64,000 nucleotides of DNA, taken from positions 434,001-498,000 of the forward strand of contig NZ_FOQM01000003.1 in assembly GCF_900113735.1 (NCBI RefSeq), written 5' to 3'. The stretch comes from Bradyrhizobium sp. Gha (GTDB lineage Bacteria > Pseudomonadota > Alphaproteobacteria > Rhizobiales > Xanthobacteraceae). The notes under the pieces are model-generated. The model had not been told where the DNA came from. It saw only the letters and a program-made list of their open reading frames with translations, and made no database searches. This document shows, piece after piece, positions 8,530-16,602 of the stretch (positions are counted from its first letter, which is position 1; each line of letters starts with the position of its first letter). A program made the position numbers and the translations under genes.

Positions 8530-10893
8530 ATGCCCGTTGATTCCGCCCGTCTCGATACCTTGACCGCGCTGGCCCGCAAGGCGCTGTGGCTGTCGTCCTG
8601 GACCATTCACCACGCCAACCACATCAGGCCCAACACGGACGGGCTGAAGGTCGGCGGCCATCAGGCCTCCTCGGCTTCGCTCGCGACGATCATGTCGGCG
8701 TTGTATTTCCATGTGCTGCGCCCGGAAGATCGCGTCGCGGTGAAGCCGCATGCGAGCCCGGTGTTCCATGCCATTCAATATCTGTTCGGCCGGCAGAGCC
8801 GCGAGAAGCTGGAGAATTTCCGCGGCTTCAAGGGTGCGCAGTCCTATCCGTCGCGTACCAAGGACGTCGACGACGTCGATTTCTCCACTGGCTCGGTCGG
8901 TCTCGGCGTCGCGCAGACGCTGTTTGCTTCCCTGGTTCAGGACTACGTCAAGGCCCATGGCTGGATGAAGGATCGCGGCGAGGGGCGGATGATCGCGCTC
9001 GTCGGCGACGCCGAGATGGACGAGGGCAATATCTTCGAGGCACTCGCCGAGGGCTGGAAGCACGGCCTGCGCAACACCTGGTGGGTCGTCGACTACAACA
9101 GGCAATCGCTCGATGCCGTCGTGCGCGAAGGCCTCTGGGAAAAGTTCGAGACCATGTTCCGCAATTTCGGCTGGGACGTCGTCATCGTGAAATACGGCCG
9201 GCTGATGCGCGAGGCGTTTGCCGAACCCGGCGGCGAGGCGCTGAAGGGCTGGATCGACAATTGCCCGAACGCGCTCTACGCCGCGCTGTGCTTCCAGGGC
9301 GGCGCCGCTTTCCGCAAGCATCTGCACGACGAGATCGGCGACCAGGGGCCGATCACCGCGCTGATCGACAAGCGCAGCGACGAGGAGCTGCTGGCGCTGA
9401 TGTCGAATCTCGGCGGCCATGACATGGCGAGCATGGTCGAGGCGTTCGAGTCCATCGACCACGATCGCCCGGTCTGCTTCATCGCCTACACCATCAAGGG
9501 CGTCGGCCTGCCGTTCCAAGGCCACAAGGACAACCATGCCGGCCTGATGACTGTTACGCAGATGGAGAAATATCGCGACAGCCAGAACATCCGCCCCGGC
9601 CACGAATGGGACAAGTACGAAGGCCTGACGCAGGACGCCGCTGAGCTCGACGCCTTCCTCGCGCGCGTACCGTTCAACAGGGACGGCCGCAGGCTCACCG
9701 CGCCCGTTGTCGACGTCCCACAGCAGCTCGCGTTCAAGCCGTCGCCGCAGATGTCGACGCAACAGGGCTTTGGCTTGGTGCTGAACGAGATCGCGCGCGG
9801 CGACAGTGAGCTGGCGCAACGCATCGTCACGACCTCGCCCGACGTCACGGTCTCGACCAATCTCGGTCCCTGGGTGAACAGGCGCGGCCTGTTCGCGCGC
9901 GGCGAGAAGGCGGATTTATTCCGCAGCGAGAAAATTCCGTCCACCTTCAATTGGGAGTTCTCGCCGAAGGGCCAGCACCTCGAGCTCGGCATCGCCGAGA
10001 TGAACCTGTTCATCATGCTCTCGGCGCTCGGCCTGTCGCATCAGATCAATGGCGCGCGGCTGCTGCCGGTCGGCACGCTCTATGATCCCTTCATCGAACG
10101 CGGGCTCGATGCGCTCAACTACGCCTGCTACCAGGATGCGCGCTTCATGGTGGCGGCGACGCCGTCAGGCATCACGCTGGCGCCCGAGGGCGGCGCGCAC
10201 CAGTCGATCGCGACACCGCTGATCGGCATGGCGCAGGACGGGCTCGCCTCGTTCGAGCCGGCTTTCGTCGACGAGCTCGCGGTGATCATGGGTTGGGGTT
10301 TCGAGCACATGCAGCGTGATCCGGGCGAGGGCGGCTCGGTCTATCTCCGCCTGTCGACGCGCTCAATCGAGCAGGCGCAGCGGATCATGACCCCGGAACT
10401 GCAACAAGGCATCACCGACGGCGCCTATTGGTTGCGCGAGCCCGGCCCAAATGCCGAAGTCGTGATCGCCTATACCGGCGCAGTGGCGCCCGAAGCGATC
10501 GAGGCGACCGGGTTCATCGGCGAGGACAGGCGCGACGTCGGCCTGCTCGCGATCACCTCTGCGGATCGCCTTCACTCGGGCTGGACTGCCGCGCGGAAAC
10601 TGCGGCGTGACCGCCGCGGCGTGCAGCATCTCAGCCACATCGAGAAGCTGCTCGCGCCGCTGCCGCGCGACTGCGGCATCGTGACCGTGATCGACGGCCA
10701 TCCCTCCGCGCTCGGCTGGCTCGGCAGCGTCCGGGGCCACCGCGTCGAGGCGCTCGGTGTCGAGCAGTTCGGCCAGACCGGCACCATTGCCGACCTCTAC
10801 CGCCACCACGGCATCGACGCGAATGCGATCATCGATGCGGCCGAAAGCCTCACCACCGGCGCACCGGTGCTCCATCGCAAGATGGCGGTGTAG
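8530..10893 (+). CDS. Transketolase-like / homodimeric pyruvate dehydrogenase E1-like enzyme
   Basis: Thiamine-diphosphate enzyme of 787 residues. The ThDP/Mg motif GDAEMDEGN...N is at about residues 157-193 and the pyrimidine-binding domain with the conserved Glu (LGIAEMNLF) is near 485-495. The motif resembles the homodimeric PDH E1 (AceE) family more than classical TktA, yet the protein is about 100 residues shorter than AceE, and no E2 or E3 gene is nearby. It is divergent from an Lrp regulator. It may act on an alpha-keto acid or ketose; which one cannot be read from sequence. ATG 8530 follows a GGGAG Shine-Dalgarno. Confidence 0.85.
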   Translation: MPVDSARLDTLTALARKALWLSSWTIHHANHIRPNTDGLKVGGHQASSASLATIMSALYFHVLRPEDRVAVKPHASPVFHAIQYLFGRQSREKLENFRGFKGAQSYPSRTKDVDDVDFSTGSVGLGVAQTLFASLVQDYVKAHGWMKDRGEGRMIALVGDAEMDEGNIFEALAEGWKHGLRNTWWVVDYNRQSLDAVVREGLWEKFETMFRNFGWDVVIVKYGRLMREAFAEPGGEALKGWIDNCPNALYAALCFQGGAAFRKHLHDEIGDQGPITALIDKRSDEELLALMSNLGGHDMASMVEAFESIDHDRPVCFIAYTIKGVGLPFQGHKDNHAGLMTVTQMEKYRDSQNIRPGHEWDKYEGLTQDAAELDAFLARVPFNRDGRRLTAPVVDVPQQLAFKPSPQMSTQQGFGLVLNEIARGDSELAQRIVTTSPDVTVSTNLGPWVNRRGLFARGEKADLFRSEKIPSTFNWEFSPKGQHLELGIAEMNLFIMLSALGLSHQINGARLLPVGTLYDPFIERGLDALNYACYQDARFMVAATPSGITLAPEGGAHQSIATPLIGMAQDGLASFEPAFVDELAVIMGWGFEHMQRDPGEGGSVYLRLSTRSIEQAQRIMTPELQQGITDGAYWLREPGPNAEVVIAYTGAVAPEAIEATGFIGEDRRDVGLLAITSADRLHSGWTAARKLRRDRRGVQHLSHIEKLLAPLPRDCGIVTVIDGHPSALGWLGSVRGHRVEALGVEQFGQTGTIADLYRHHGIDANAIIDAAESLTTGAPVLHRKMAV

Positions 10894-11079
10894 TCGAGGT
10901 AACCGGAGCAATCATGCGCGCCCGGAATGGCGGCAGGGTCACCTTGCCGCGTTCCCGCCATCGGCTCATATAGCCTCCGTCCGCCGCAACGCTGGCCCTG
11001 CATATGGCGGGTTCAATTGCTGGCGCTTTCGTGCAAGGATGCCTGCCGAAACGCCCCAAGCCCCAAAAAGAGGTTAACG

Positions 11080-12510
11080 ATGGTCAATCGCATGCAATTC
11101 TATATCGACGGCGCCTGGGTCGATCCCGCCGTCAAGAAGTCAACTCCGGTCGTCAATCCGGCGACGGAAGAGGCAATGTACGAGGTTGCGCTCGGCTCCA
11201 AGGCCGACGTGGACAAGGCCGTTGCTGCGGCCAAGCGCGCTTTTGCGACCTTCTCCCAGACCAGCCGCGAGGAGCGCGTCGCGCTGCTCTCAAAGATCAT
11301 CGAAGTCTACAAGGGCCGTCTCAAGGAGATCGGCGCCGCCGTCTCGGACGAGATGGGCGCGCCGCTGCCGATGGCGGAGAAGCTCCAGGCCGGCGCTGGT
11401 TTGGGCCATCTCATGACCACGCTCGACGTGCTCAAGAACTATCATTTCGAGGAACCCATCGGCACCGCCATGGTGCTGCGCGAGCCGGTCGGCGTCGTCG
11501 GCATGATCACGCCCTGGAACTGGCCGCTGAACCAGATCGCCTGCAAGGTCGCGCCCGCGCTCGCCGCCGGCTGCACCATGATCCTGAAGCCCAGCGAGTT
11601 CACGCCGACCTCGGCTTTGATTTTTGCGGAAATCCTCCATGAAGCCGGCGTGCCGAAGGGCGTGTTCAACCTCGTCAACGGGCTCGGCCCCGAGGTCGGC
11701 GCCGCCATGAGCGAGCACCCCGACATCGACATGATCTCCTTCACCGGGTCGACCCGCGCCGGCATCGATGTTGCGAAGCGCGCCGCTCCCACCGTGAAGC
11801 GTGTCAGCCAGGAGCTCGGCGGCAAGTCGCCGAACGTCATCCTCGAAGGCGCCGACCTCACGAAGGCGGTGACCGGCGGCGTGATGCACATGTTCAACAA
11901 CTCCGGCCAGTCCTGCAACGCGCCCTCGCGCATGATCGTGCCGCTGTCGAAGATGAAGGAAGTCGCCGCGATCGCGAAGGCTGTCGCCGACAAGACCAAG
12001 GCGGGCGATCCGCGCGCCGAAGGCACCACCATCGGCCCTGTCGTCAACCGCGGCCAATGGGACAAGATCCAGGCGCTGATCAAGAAGGGCATCGACGAGG
12101 GCGCAACGCTCGTCGCCGGCGGCCCGGGCCTGCCCGAAGGCGTCAACAAGGGCTTCTACGTTCGCCCGACCATCTTCGCCGATGTCACCCCCGAGATGAC
12201 CATCGCCCGCGAAGAGATCTTCGGACCGGTGCTGACCATCCTCGGCGCCAAGGACGAAGCCGACGCCGTCAAGATCGCCAACGACACGCCCTACGGTCTC
12301 GCGGGCTACGTCTCGGGCCCGTCGGTGGAGGACGCCAAGCGCGTCGGTCGCCAGATCCGCGCCGGCAACGTCAACCTTCAGGGCGTGCCGAACGATCGCA
12401 CCGCGCCCTTCGGCGGCTACAAGCAGTCGGGCAACGGCCGCGAGTGGGGCAAGTACGGCCTGGAGGACTTCCTCGAGGTGAAGGCCGTCGCCGGCTTCAA
12501 CGCGGCGTAG
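11080..12510 (+). CDS. NAD(P)+-dependent aldehyde dehydrogenase
   Basis: Aldehyde dehydrogenase of 476 residues, full family length. Visible features are the oxyanion Asn in TPWNWPLNQ, the NAD-binding FTGSTRAG, the general base Glu in QELGGKSPN (about residue 245) and the catalytic Cys in NNSGQSCNAP (about residue 280). The start is ATG 11080 with the Shine-Dalgarno AAAGAGG 7 bp upstream; the frame is open further 5' but lacks family sequence. It is followed by a strong terminator and forms a monocistronic unit 186 bp after the transketolase-like gene. Substrate class is not determined. Confidence 0.93.
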   Translation: MVNRMQFYIDGAWVDPAVKKSTPVVNPATEEAMYEVALGSKADVDKAVAAAKRAFATFSQTSREERVALLSKIIEVYKGRLKEIGAAVSDEMGAPLPMAEKLQAGAGLGHLMTTLDVLKNYHFEEPIGTAMVLREPVGVVGMITPWNWPLNQIACKVAPALAAGCTMILKPSEFTPTSALIFAEILHEAGVPKGVFNLVNGLGPEVGAAMSEHPDIDMISFTGSTRAGIDVAKRAAPTVKRVSQELGGKSPNVILEGADLTKAVTGGVMHMFNNSGQSCNAPSRMIVPLSKMKEVAAIAKAVADKTKAGDPRAEGTTIGPVVNRGQWDKIQALIKKGIDEGATLVAGGPGLPEGVNKGFYVRPTIFADVTPEMTIAREEIFGPVLTILGAKDEADAVKIANDTPYGLAGYVSGPSVEDAKRVGRQIRAGNVNLQGVPNDRTAPFGGYKQSGNGREWGKYGLEDFLEVKAVAGFNAA

Positions 12511-12532
12511 GTTTTAGCGGCTGAACAAAATG

Positions 12533-12571
12533 ACGCCGGAGCGGAAAACCGCTCCGGCGTTTTTTGTTTTT
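12533..12571 (+). terminator. Rho-independent terminator after the aldehyde dehydrogenase
   Basis: Perfect 12-bp stem ACGCCGGAGCGG / CCGCTCCGGCGT with an AAAA loop, followed by TTTTTGTTTTT. It begins 22 bp after the stop codon. This is the clearest intrinsic terminator in the window. Confidence 0.95.
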
Positions 12572-12575
12572 CCCG

Positions 12576-12662
12576 GTCATTGCGAGCGAAGCGAAGCAAT
12601 CCAGAAATCTCTCCACAGCGATAATCTGGATTGCTTCGTCGCAAGAGCTCCTCGCAATGACG
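12576..12662. repeat. Palindromic intergenic repeat, family A (copy 3)
   Basis: Same arms as copy 1 (GTCATTGCGAGCGAAGCGAAG ends; CTCGCAATGAC right end), about 87 bp, between the terminator and the convergent SMP-30 gene. Confidence 0.88.
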
Positions 12663-12691
12663 AGGAGAAAGTTGCGGTGTTTGCGGCGCGC

Positions 12692-13669
12692 CTATCCCCC
12701 CACCGCGCCCTGCGTATTCACGTACAACGCGTAGATCGACTGGCTCGCCGCCATGAACAGGCGGTTGCGCTTGACGCCGCCGAAGCAGAGATTGGCACAT
12801 CGTTCTGGCAATGCGATACGCCCGATCATGACACCATCGGGCGCGAACACGACGACGCCGTCGAGCTCGGGATCGCCCATGCCCCAGCCGCACCAGAGAT
12901 TGCCGTCGACGTCGCAGCGCATGCCGTCCGGCGTGCCCGGACCTGCATCGATGTGAACGCGCTTGTTGGAGATCGTGGTGCCATCAGCCGCGACGTCATA
13001 AGCGAGGATTTTTCGGTTCGGCACGCCGCGCGATTCAACGACGTAAAGAATCTTCTCGTCGGGTGAGAAACACAGCCCGTTCGGTCCGAGCACGCCCTCG
13101 GCGACGATGCTCGCCTTGCGGGTCAGGGGATCGAGCCGGTAGACGTTCGGCTCGATCTCGCTCTCCGCCTTGTAGCCCTCGTAATTGCCGAGCAGGCCGA
13201 AGGTGGGATCGGTGAACCAGATCGAGCCGTCCGATTTAACAACGACATCGTTCGGCGAGTTCAGACGCTTGCCGTTGAATCGATCCATCAGCACGGTGAT
13301 CTCGCCGTCATGTTCCGTGCGGGTGAGGCGACGGCCGCCGTGCTCGCAGGTGACCAGCCGGCCCTGGCGATCCCTGGTGTTGCCATTGGCGAAATTGGAG
13401 GGTTTTCGAAAGTTCGAGACCGCGCCGGTCTCTTCTTCCCATTTGATGATGCGCTGGTTCGGGATGTCGCTGCAGAGCAGATATCGTCCGTCGCCGAACC
13501 AGACCGGGCCCTCGGCCCAGCGCAGGCCGGTCGCCAGCCGCTCCACGGCGGAAAGCTTCAACCAGTATTTCTCGAAGCGGGGATCGAGCGCTTTGATCGC
13601 GGGATCGGGGTAATAGGTCGCCGGCCGCCAGCCTGGCCGCTCCTGGGTGTGGGACGATGCCCCATTCAT
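12692..13669 (-). CDS. SMP-30/gluconolactonase-family lactonase
   Basis: Six-bladed beta-propeller lactonase of 325 residues. Family landmarks are GLRWAEGPVWFGDG (metal-binding Glu, about residues 42-55), LNSPNDVVV (metal-binding Asn region), GPNGLCFSPDEK and TPDGMRCDVDGNLWCG (metal-binding Asp region). The family hydrolyses sugar lactones with a divalent metal. It is divergent from a uronate dehydrogenase gene with only 89 bp between start codons. That dehydrogenase makes aldaro-lactones, so hydrolysis of the lactone product is an attractive role. ATG 13669 is favoured over an upstream in-frame start 25 codons earlier because the extension is basic and non-conserved in look. Confidence 0.88.
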   Translation of the reverse strand: MNGASSHTQERPGWRPATYYPDPAIKALDPRFEKYWLKLSAVERLATGLRWAEGPVWFGDGRYLLCSDIPNQRIIKWEEETGAVSNFRKPSNFANGNTRDRQGRLVTCEHGGRRLTRTEHDGEITVLMDRFNGKRLNSPNDVVVKSDGSIWFTDPTFGLLGNYEGYKAESEIEPNVYRLDPLTRKASIVAEGVLGPNGLCFSPDEKILYVVESRGVPNRKILAYDVAADGTTISNKRVHIDAGPGTPDGMRCDVDGNLWCGWGMGDPELDGVVVFAPDGVMIGRIALPERCANLCFGGVKRNRLFMAASQSIYALYVNTQGAVGG

Positions 13670-13758
13670 GTCGGTTCTCTCGTTTCGTTCCCTCTGGACA
13701 ATCCTGCTATCATTAGGGACACGTGACCGCAAATCGGTCGCCAAAGACGAGGAAAAAC

Positions 13759-14583
13759 ATGTCGCGCATCTTGATGACGGGAGCTTCGGGCGGGATCGGA
13801 ACGCGCCTGCGCAAATTGCTGCCGCCGATCTATCCGGACCTCCTGCTCAGCGACATCCGTCCGCCCAAGGATCTCGGGCCGAACGAGCAGTTCAAGGCCG
13901 CGGACTTGTCGGACCTCGCGCAGTGCGAAGCGATCTGCGAAGGCATCGACGGCATCATCCATTTCGGCGGCTATTCGGTCGAAGGCCCATGGAACGACAT
14001 TCTCCAGGCCAACATCATCGGCGGCTACAATCTGTTCGAGGCCGCGTATCGCAAGGGCGTCAAGCGCGTGGTATTCGCCTCGTCCAACCACACGGTCGGC
14101 TTCTATCCGCGTCACCGCAGGATCGACACCGACGTCACCGTGCGCCCCGACGGACGCTACGGCGTCAGCAAGGTGTTCGGCGAAGCCGTCGGTTCGCTCT
14201 ATGCCGACAAGCACGGGCTGAAGGTCACCTGCCTCCGCATCGGCAATTGCGACGAGCGGCCGCTCGACCACCGCCGCATCGCGATGTGGCTGATGCCGGA
14301 AGATCTGGTGCAGCTCTGCCGGATCGGCCTCGAACATCCCGACATTCATTTCGAGATCTTCTATGGTGTGTCGCTGAACGAGCGCGCCTGGTGGGACAAC
14401 CATCGCGCCTACGAATTCGGCTATCGCCCCATCGGTCGCTCGGAGGATCACGTGGCGCACGCCATGGCCGAGCAGGCCAAGCTGAAGCCCGATCCAGTCG
14501 GCGACCATTTCCAGGGCGGCGCGTTCTGCAGCAACGAGTTCGACGGCGATGTGGGCCGGATCGTTGATTGGAATAAGCGGTAG
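13759..14583 (+). CDS. NAD-dependent uronate dehydrogenase-like SDR
   Basis: Extended short-chain dehydrogenase of 274 residues. The N-terminal NAD motif is TGASGGIGTRL; the diagnostic stretch SSNHTVGFYP followed by RPDGRYGVSK carries the catalytic Ser/Tyr/Lys and closely matches the bacterial uronate dehydrogenase family, which oxidises galacturonate and glucuronate to aldaro-lactones. Further matches are ACLRIG-type (CLRIGNC) and WWDNHRAYEFGY near the C-terminus. A Shine-Dalgarno (GACGAGGAAAA) precedes ATG 13759. With the divergent lactonase it forms a compact uronate-to-aldarate module, though the specific sugar is inferred. Confidence 0.82.
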   Translation: MSRILMTGASGGIGTRLRKLLPPIYPDLLLSDIRPPKDLGPNEQFKAADLSDLAQCEAICEGIDGIIHFGGYSVEGPWNDILQANIIGGYNLFEAAYRKGVKRVVFASSNHTVGFYPRHRRIDTDVTVRPDGRYGVSKVFGEAVGSLYADKHGLKVTCLRIGNCDERPLDHRRIAMWLMPEDLVQLCRIGLEHPDIHFEIFYGVSLNERAWWDNHRAYEFGYRPIGRSEDHVAHAMAEQAKLKPDPVGDHFQGGAFCSNEFDGDVGRIVDWNKR

Positions 14584-14600
14584 CCTTTGACGTGTGAGCC

Positions 14601-14679
14601 GTCATTGCGAGCGCAGCGACGAAATCCGGAATTTCTCCGCGGAAAGACTCTGGATTGCGTCGCTCCGCTAGCAATGACG
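14601..14679. repeat. Palindromic intergenic repeat, family A (copy 4)
   Basis: About 79 bp with GTCATTGCGAGCGCAGCGA at left and CTAGCAATGAC at right, the right arm carrying point changes relative to copy 1. It lies between two convergent genes. Confidence 0.85.
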
Positions 14680-14705
14680 TGTTGAATTTCCGCAAGCTAT
14701 CGACA

Positions 14706-15653
14706 TCAACCGGCGGCGATATCGCGTCTTATCTTCTGCAATCGCGTGAAAGCTGCCCACGCCTTCGGATATTCGCTGTCCTTTGGATCGATCGCGAGCA
14801 GCGCGCGGCAGGCCTCGTCGACGTCGTCCGCCGAAGGACGCATCGAGACGTCCGTCGACGCCTCCGCCTTTTTCCAGCGCTCCTCCACGTCTCTCGCGAG
14901 CTTCAGCGCTTCGGACGGGGTTCGCTTCCGGGTTGGCTTTGCAAGCGCGTGATCCCGAGGGAATTTGGGCCACGCGGCAGGAGGCCGCTCGGCCTGCCAC
15001 TCACTCTCCTTGGCAATCTCATGCGTGTTGGCAAGCTCACGCGTGGCGCTCGGATTTGGTTGCTGCCTCCTGGCCGCATCCGGCGGAACGGTTCGGGCGG
15101 CCAGTTCGCGAACCTGCTGTTCCATCGTTCCACCAGACGACGACCCGGCCGTCGAAGACGCGGGCATCGTCAGCGCGGGTGCAACCGACGTCAGTGCTTC
15201 AGGGGCGACTTTCTGAACGGCCGTTGCGACCGACGTCAGGCTGGGCGATCCGGCCGGCAGCTGCTGCGCGACCTTGGGCTCTCCGGTGGGGCACGGCCTG
15301 TATCCCGACTGATACTGCGTGATCCGTCCGTCGTCGTCGATGCGCGCAAAATCGGCGGCCACGGTGTAGACGAAAGCGGCGTTGACGGATTGTCCGGACT
15401 TATTCTTCGCGCTGACGGTGCCGCAGACATACCGCGCCGCGTCGGCGTCGACCGAACGCAATGTGCCGAATTGAGCCGAGTCCGGATTGATCAGCGCATG
15501 TCGGACCGCGGCTCGGGCCCGCTTGTGTTCCGTGGAGAACGTGCTGATCAGAACGTCCGCGTTGATGAAGTCGGGCTGGTAGTACAGCCCGTACTCGATG
15601 GCGAAAAATGCTCCACCGAAGGCCGCTGCGATCAGGAAACCGGGTACATTCAT
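14706..15653 (-). CDS. Membrane-anchored protein of unknown function
   Basis: Protein of 315 residues from ATG 15653 (an in-frame ATG at 15683 would add ten). One N-terminal hydrophobic segment (VPGFLIAAAFGGAFFAIEYGL) predicts a membrane anchor or uncleaved signal. The next ~100 residues look like a small globular domain (SAQFGTLRSVDADAARYVCG), reminiscent in style of rhizobial periplasmic proteins, followed by an Ala/Ser/Pro-rich linker (about 120-200) and a charged C-terminal helix-rich region of about 90 residues. I do not recognise a named family. It stands alone, convergent with the uronate dehydrogenase gene. Confidence 0.6.
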   Translation of the reverse strand: MNVPGFLIAAAFGGAFFAIEYGLYYQPDFINADVLISTFSTEHKRARAAVRHALINPDSAQFGTLRSVDADAARYVCGTVSAKNKSGQSVNAAFVYTVAADFARIDDDGRITQYQSGYRPCPTGEPKVAQQLPAGSPSLTSVATAVQKVAPEALTSVAPALTMPASSTAGSSSGGTMEQQVRELAARTVPPDAARRQQPNPSATRELANTHEIAKESEWQAERPPAAWPKFPRDHALAKPTRKRTPSEALKLARDVEERWKKAEASTDVSMRPSADDVDEACRALLAIDPKDSEYPKAWAAFTRLQKIRRDIAAG

Positions 15654-15894
15654 GTGATTGTTCCGGGCAATGGAACCCGGCATGGTTGTTATTCGTAACT
15701 GAAACCATTTGGGGTAGCGGACTCTAACGAGCGGTTAATCGGCGGGCGACTGCGACAATTTGCCCGACCAGCTTCGCTCGTGGAGAGGATTGGTGAAAGT
15801 GGACGCGCGATCGCTCGTCTCACATCATTGCGGTGACAGCCTTGACGTCGTCTGGCTCTCGATTCGTAACGACCCGGAATTGAGAATCACGACA

Positions 15895-16062
15895 ATGAAA
15901 TTCAAATCGTCAGTCGTCGTAATGCTCGCGGCGCTCGTATCAGGATCGGCGCAGGCCGCAACACTCAGCGACGCCGAGGCGACGTTGGCGAGAAGGACCA
16001 GTCGTCACTTCGCAACGCGCGCTTCCTGCTTCTTGGTCACATGCCAGAGCACCACATGGTAA
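15895..16062 (+). pseudogene. Truncated secreted-protein remnant (signal peptide plus short tail)
   Basis: A 55-codon frame begins with a textbook signal peptide: basic start MKFKSS, hydrophobic core VVVMLAALVSG and cleavage site AQA/AT. Only about ten further residues (TLSDAEATLARR) look natural. From about 16005 the frame runs through the 3' end of the opposite-strand gene, so the mature part seems to have been lost or replaced. The 210 bp upstream holds no other gene. It may be a genuine very small exported peptide, but a deletion remnant is the simpler reading. Confidence 0.4.
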
Positions 16063-16568
16063 TGCGGCACATCCACACCGGGGTGACCCGCGTTGAAGTA
16101 GAAGCTGACGTGGTCGACGGGCCACGCGGACCCCGCCGCCTCCAATGATTTGTGATCGTCGATGTCCTTGACCGGAACCATATACACGGTCGCGACCGGA
16201 CGATCCCTGCGGTCGAAGCACAGGAACGGACCCAGCGGCAAAGTGTCGGGCTTGACGAAGATGATACCAAGACCCGGAAAGAACTTCGGGAAGTTCACGA
16301 GATCGCTGACCCGCTTGTATCCGTTCCTTTCCGCGACCTCCCGCTGATTTGGCGGCGGACGAACGACTTCATGCTTTCTGTGCGACTTGCGGCCTCGATG
16401 AGGAGCTGTCCTGGTCTGCTCGACATTGCCGGCCGGTGCCGCGGCGGCCGGTGGGAGCTGCTGCGGCGCCGATGGCCAGAAGGGAGCAAATTGGGCGGCG
16501 GGACGCCTCACATCGGCGATCAAGGCGAGTAACGCGATCAGGGCCGCGCTCACGATCGATTTGCGCAT
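16005..16568 (-). CDS. Secreted protein of unknown function
   Basis: Predicted exported protein of 187 residues from ATG 16568, chosen because a GGGAG Shine-Dalgarno sits 6 bp upstream; the ATG two codons earlier would abut it. The signal peptide is MRKSIVSAALIALLALIAD. A Pro/Ala-rich linker with a basic patch (HRGRKSHRKHE) is followed by a compact C-terminal domain (about 75-180) with FFPGLGIIFV, LPLGPFLCFDR, ATVYMVPV and HVSFYFNAGHPG...PHYHVVLWH. The His-rich end could bind a metal. I do not assign a family. Its 3' end overlaps the truncated ORF on the other strand. Confidence 0.6.
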   Translation of the reverse strand: MRKSIVSAALIALLALIADVRRPAAQFAPFWPSAPQQLPPAAAAPAGNVEQTRTAPHRGRKSHRKHEVVRPPPNQREVAERNGYKRVSDLVNFPKFFPGLGIIFVKPDTLPLGPFLCFDRRDRPVATVYMVPVKDIDDHKSLEAAGSAWPVDHVSFYFNAGHPGVDVPHYHVVLWHVTKKQEARVAK

Positions 16569-16602
16569 CGACATCTCCCGAGCTTTGGCTGCCCAAGTCT
16601 GC

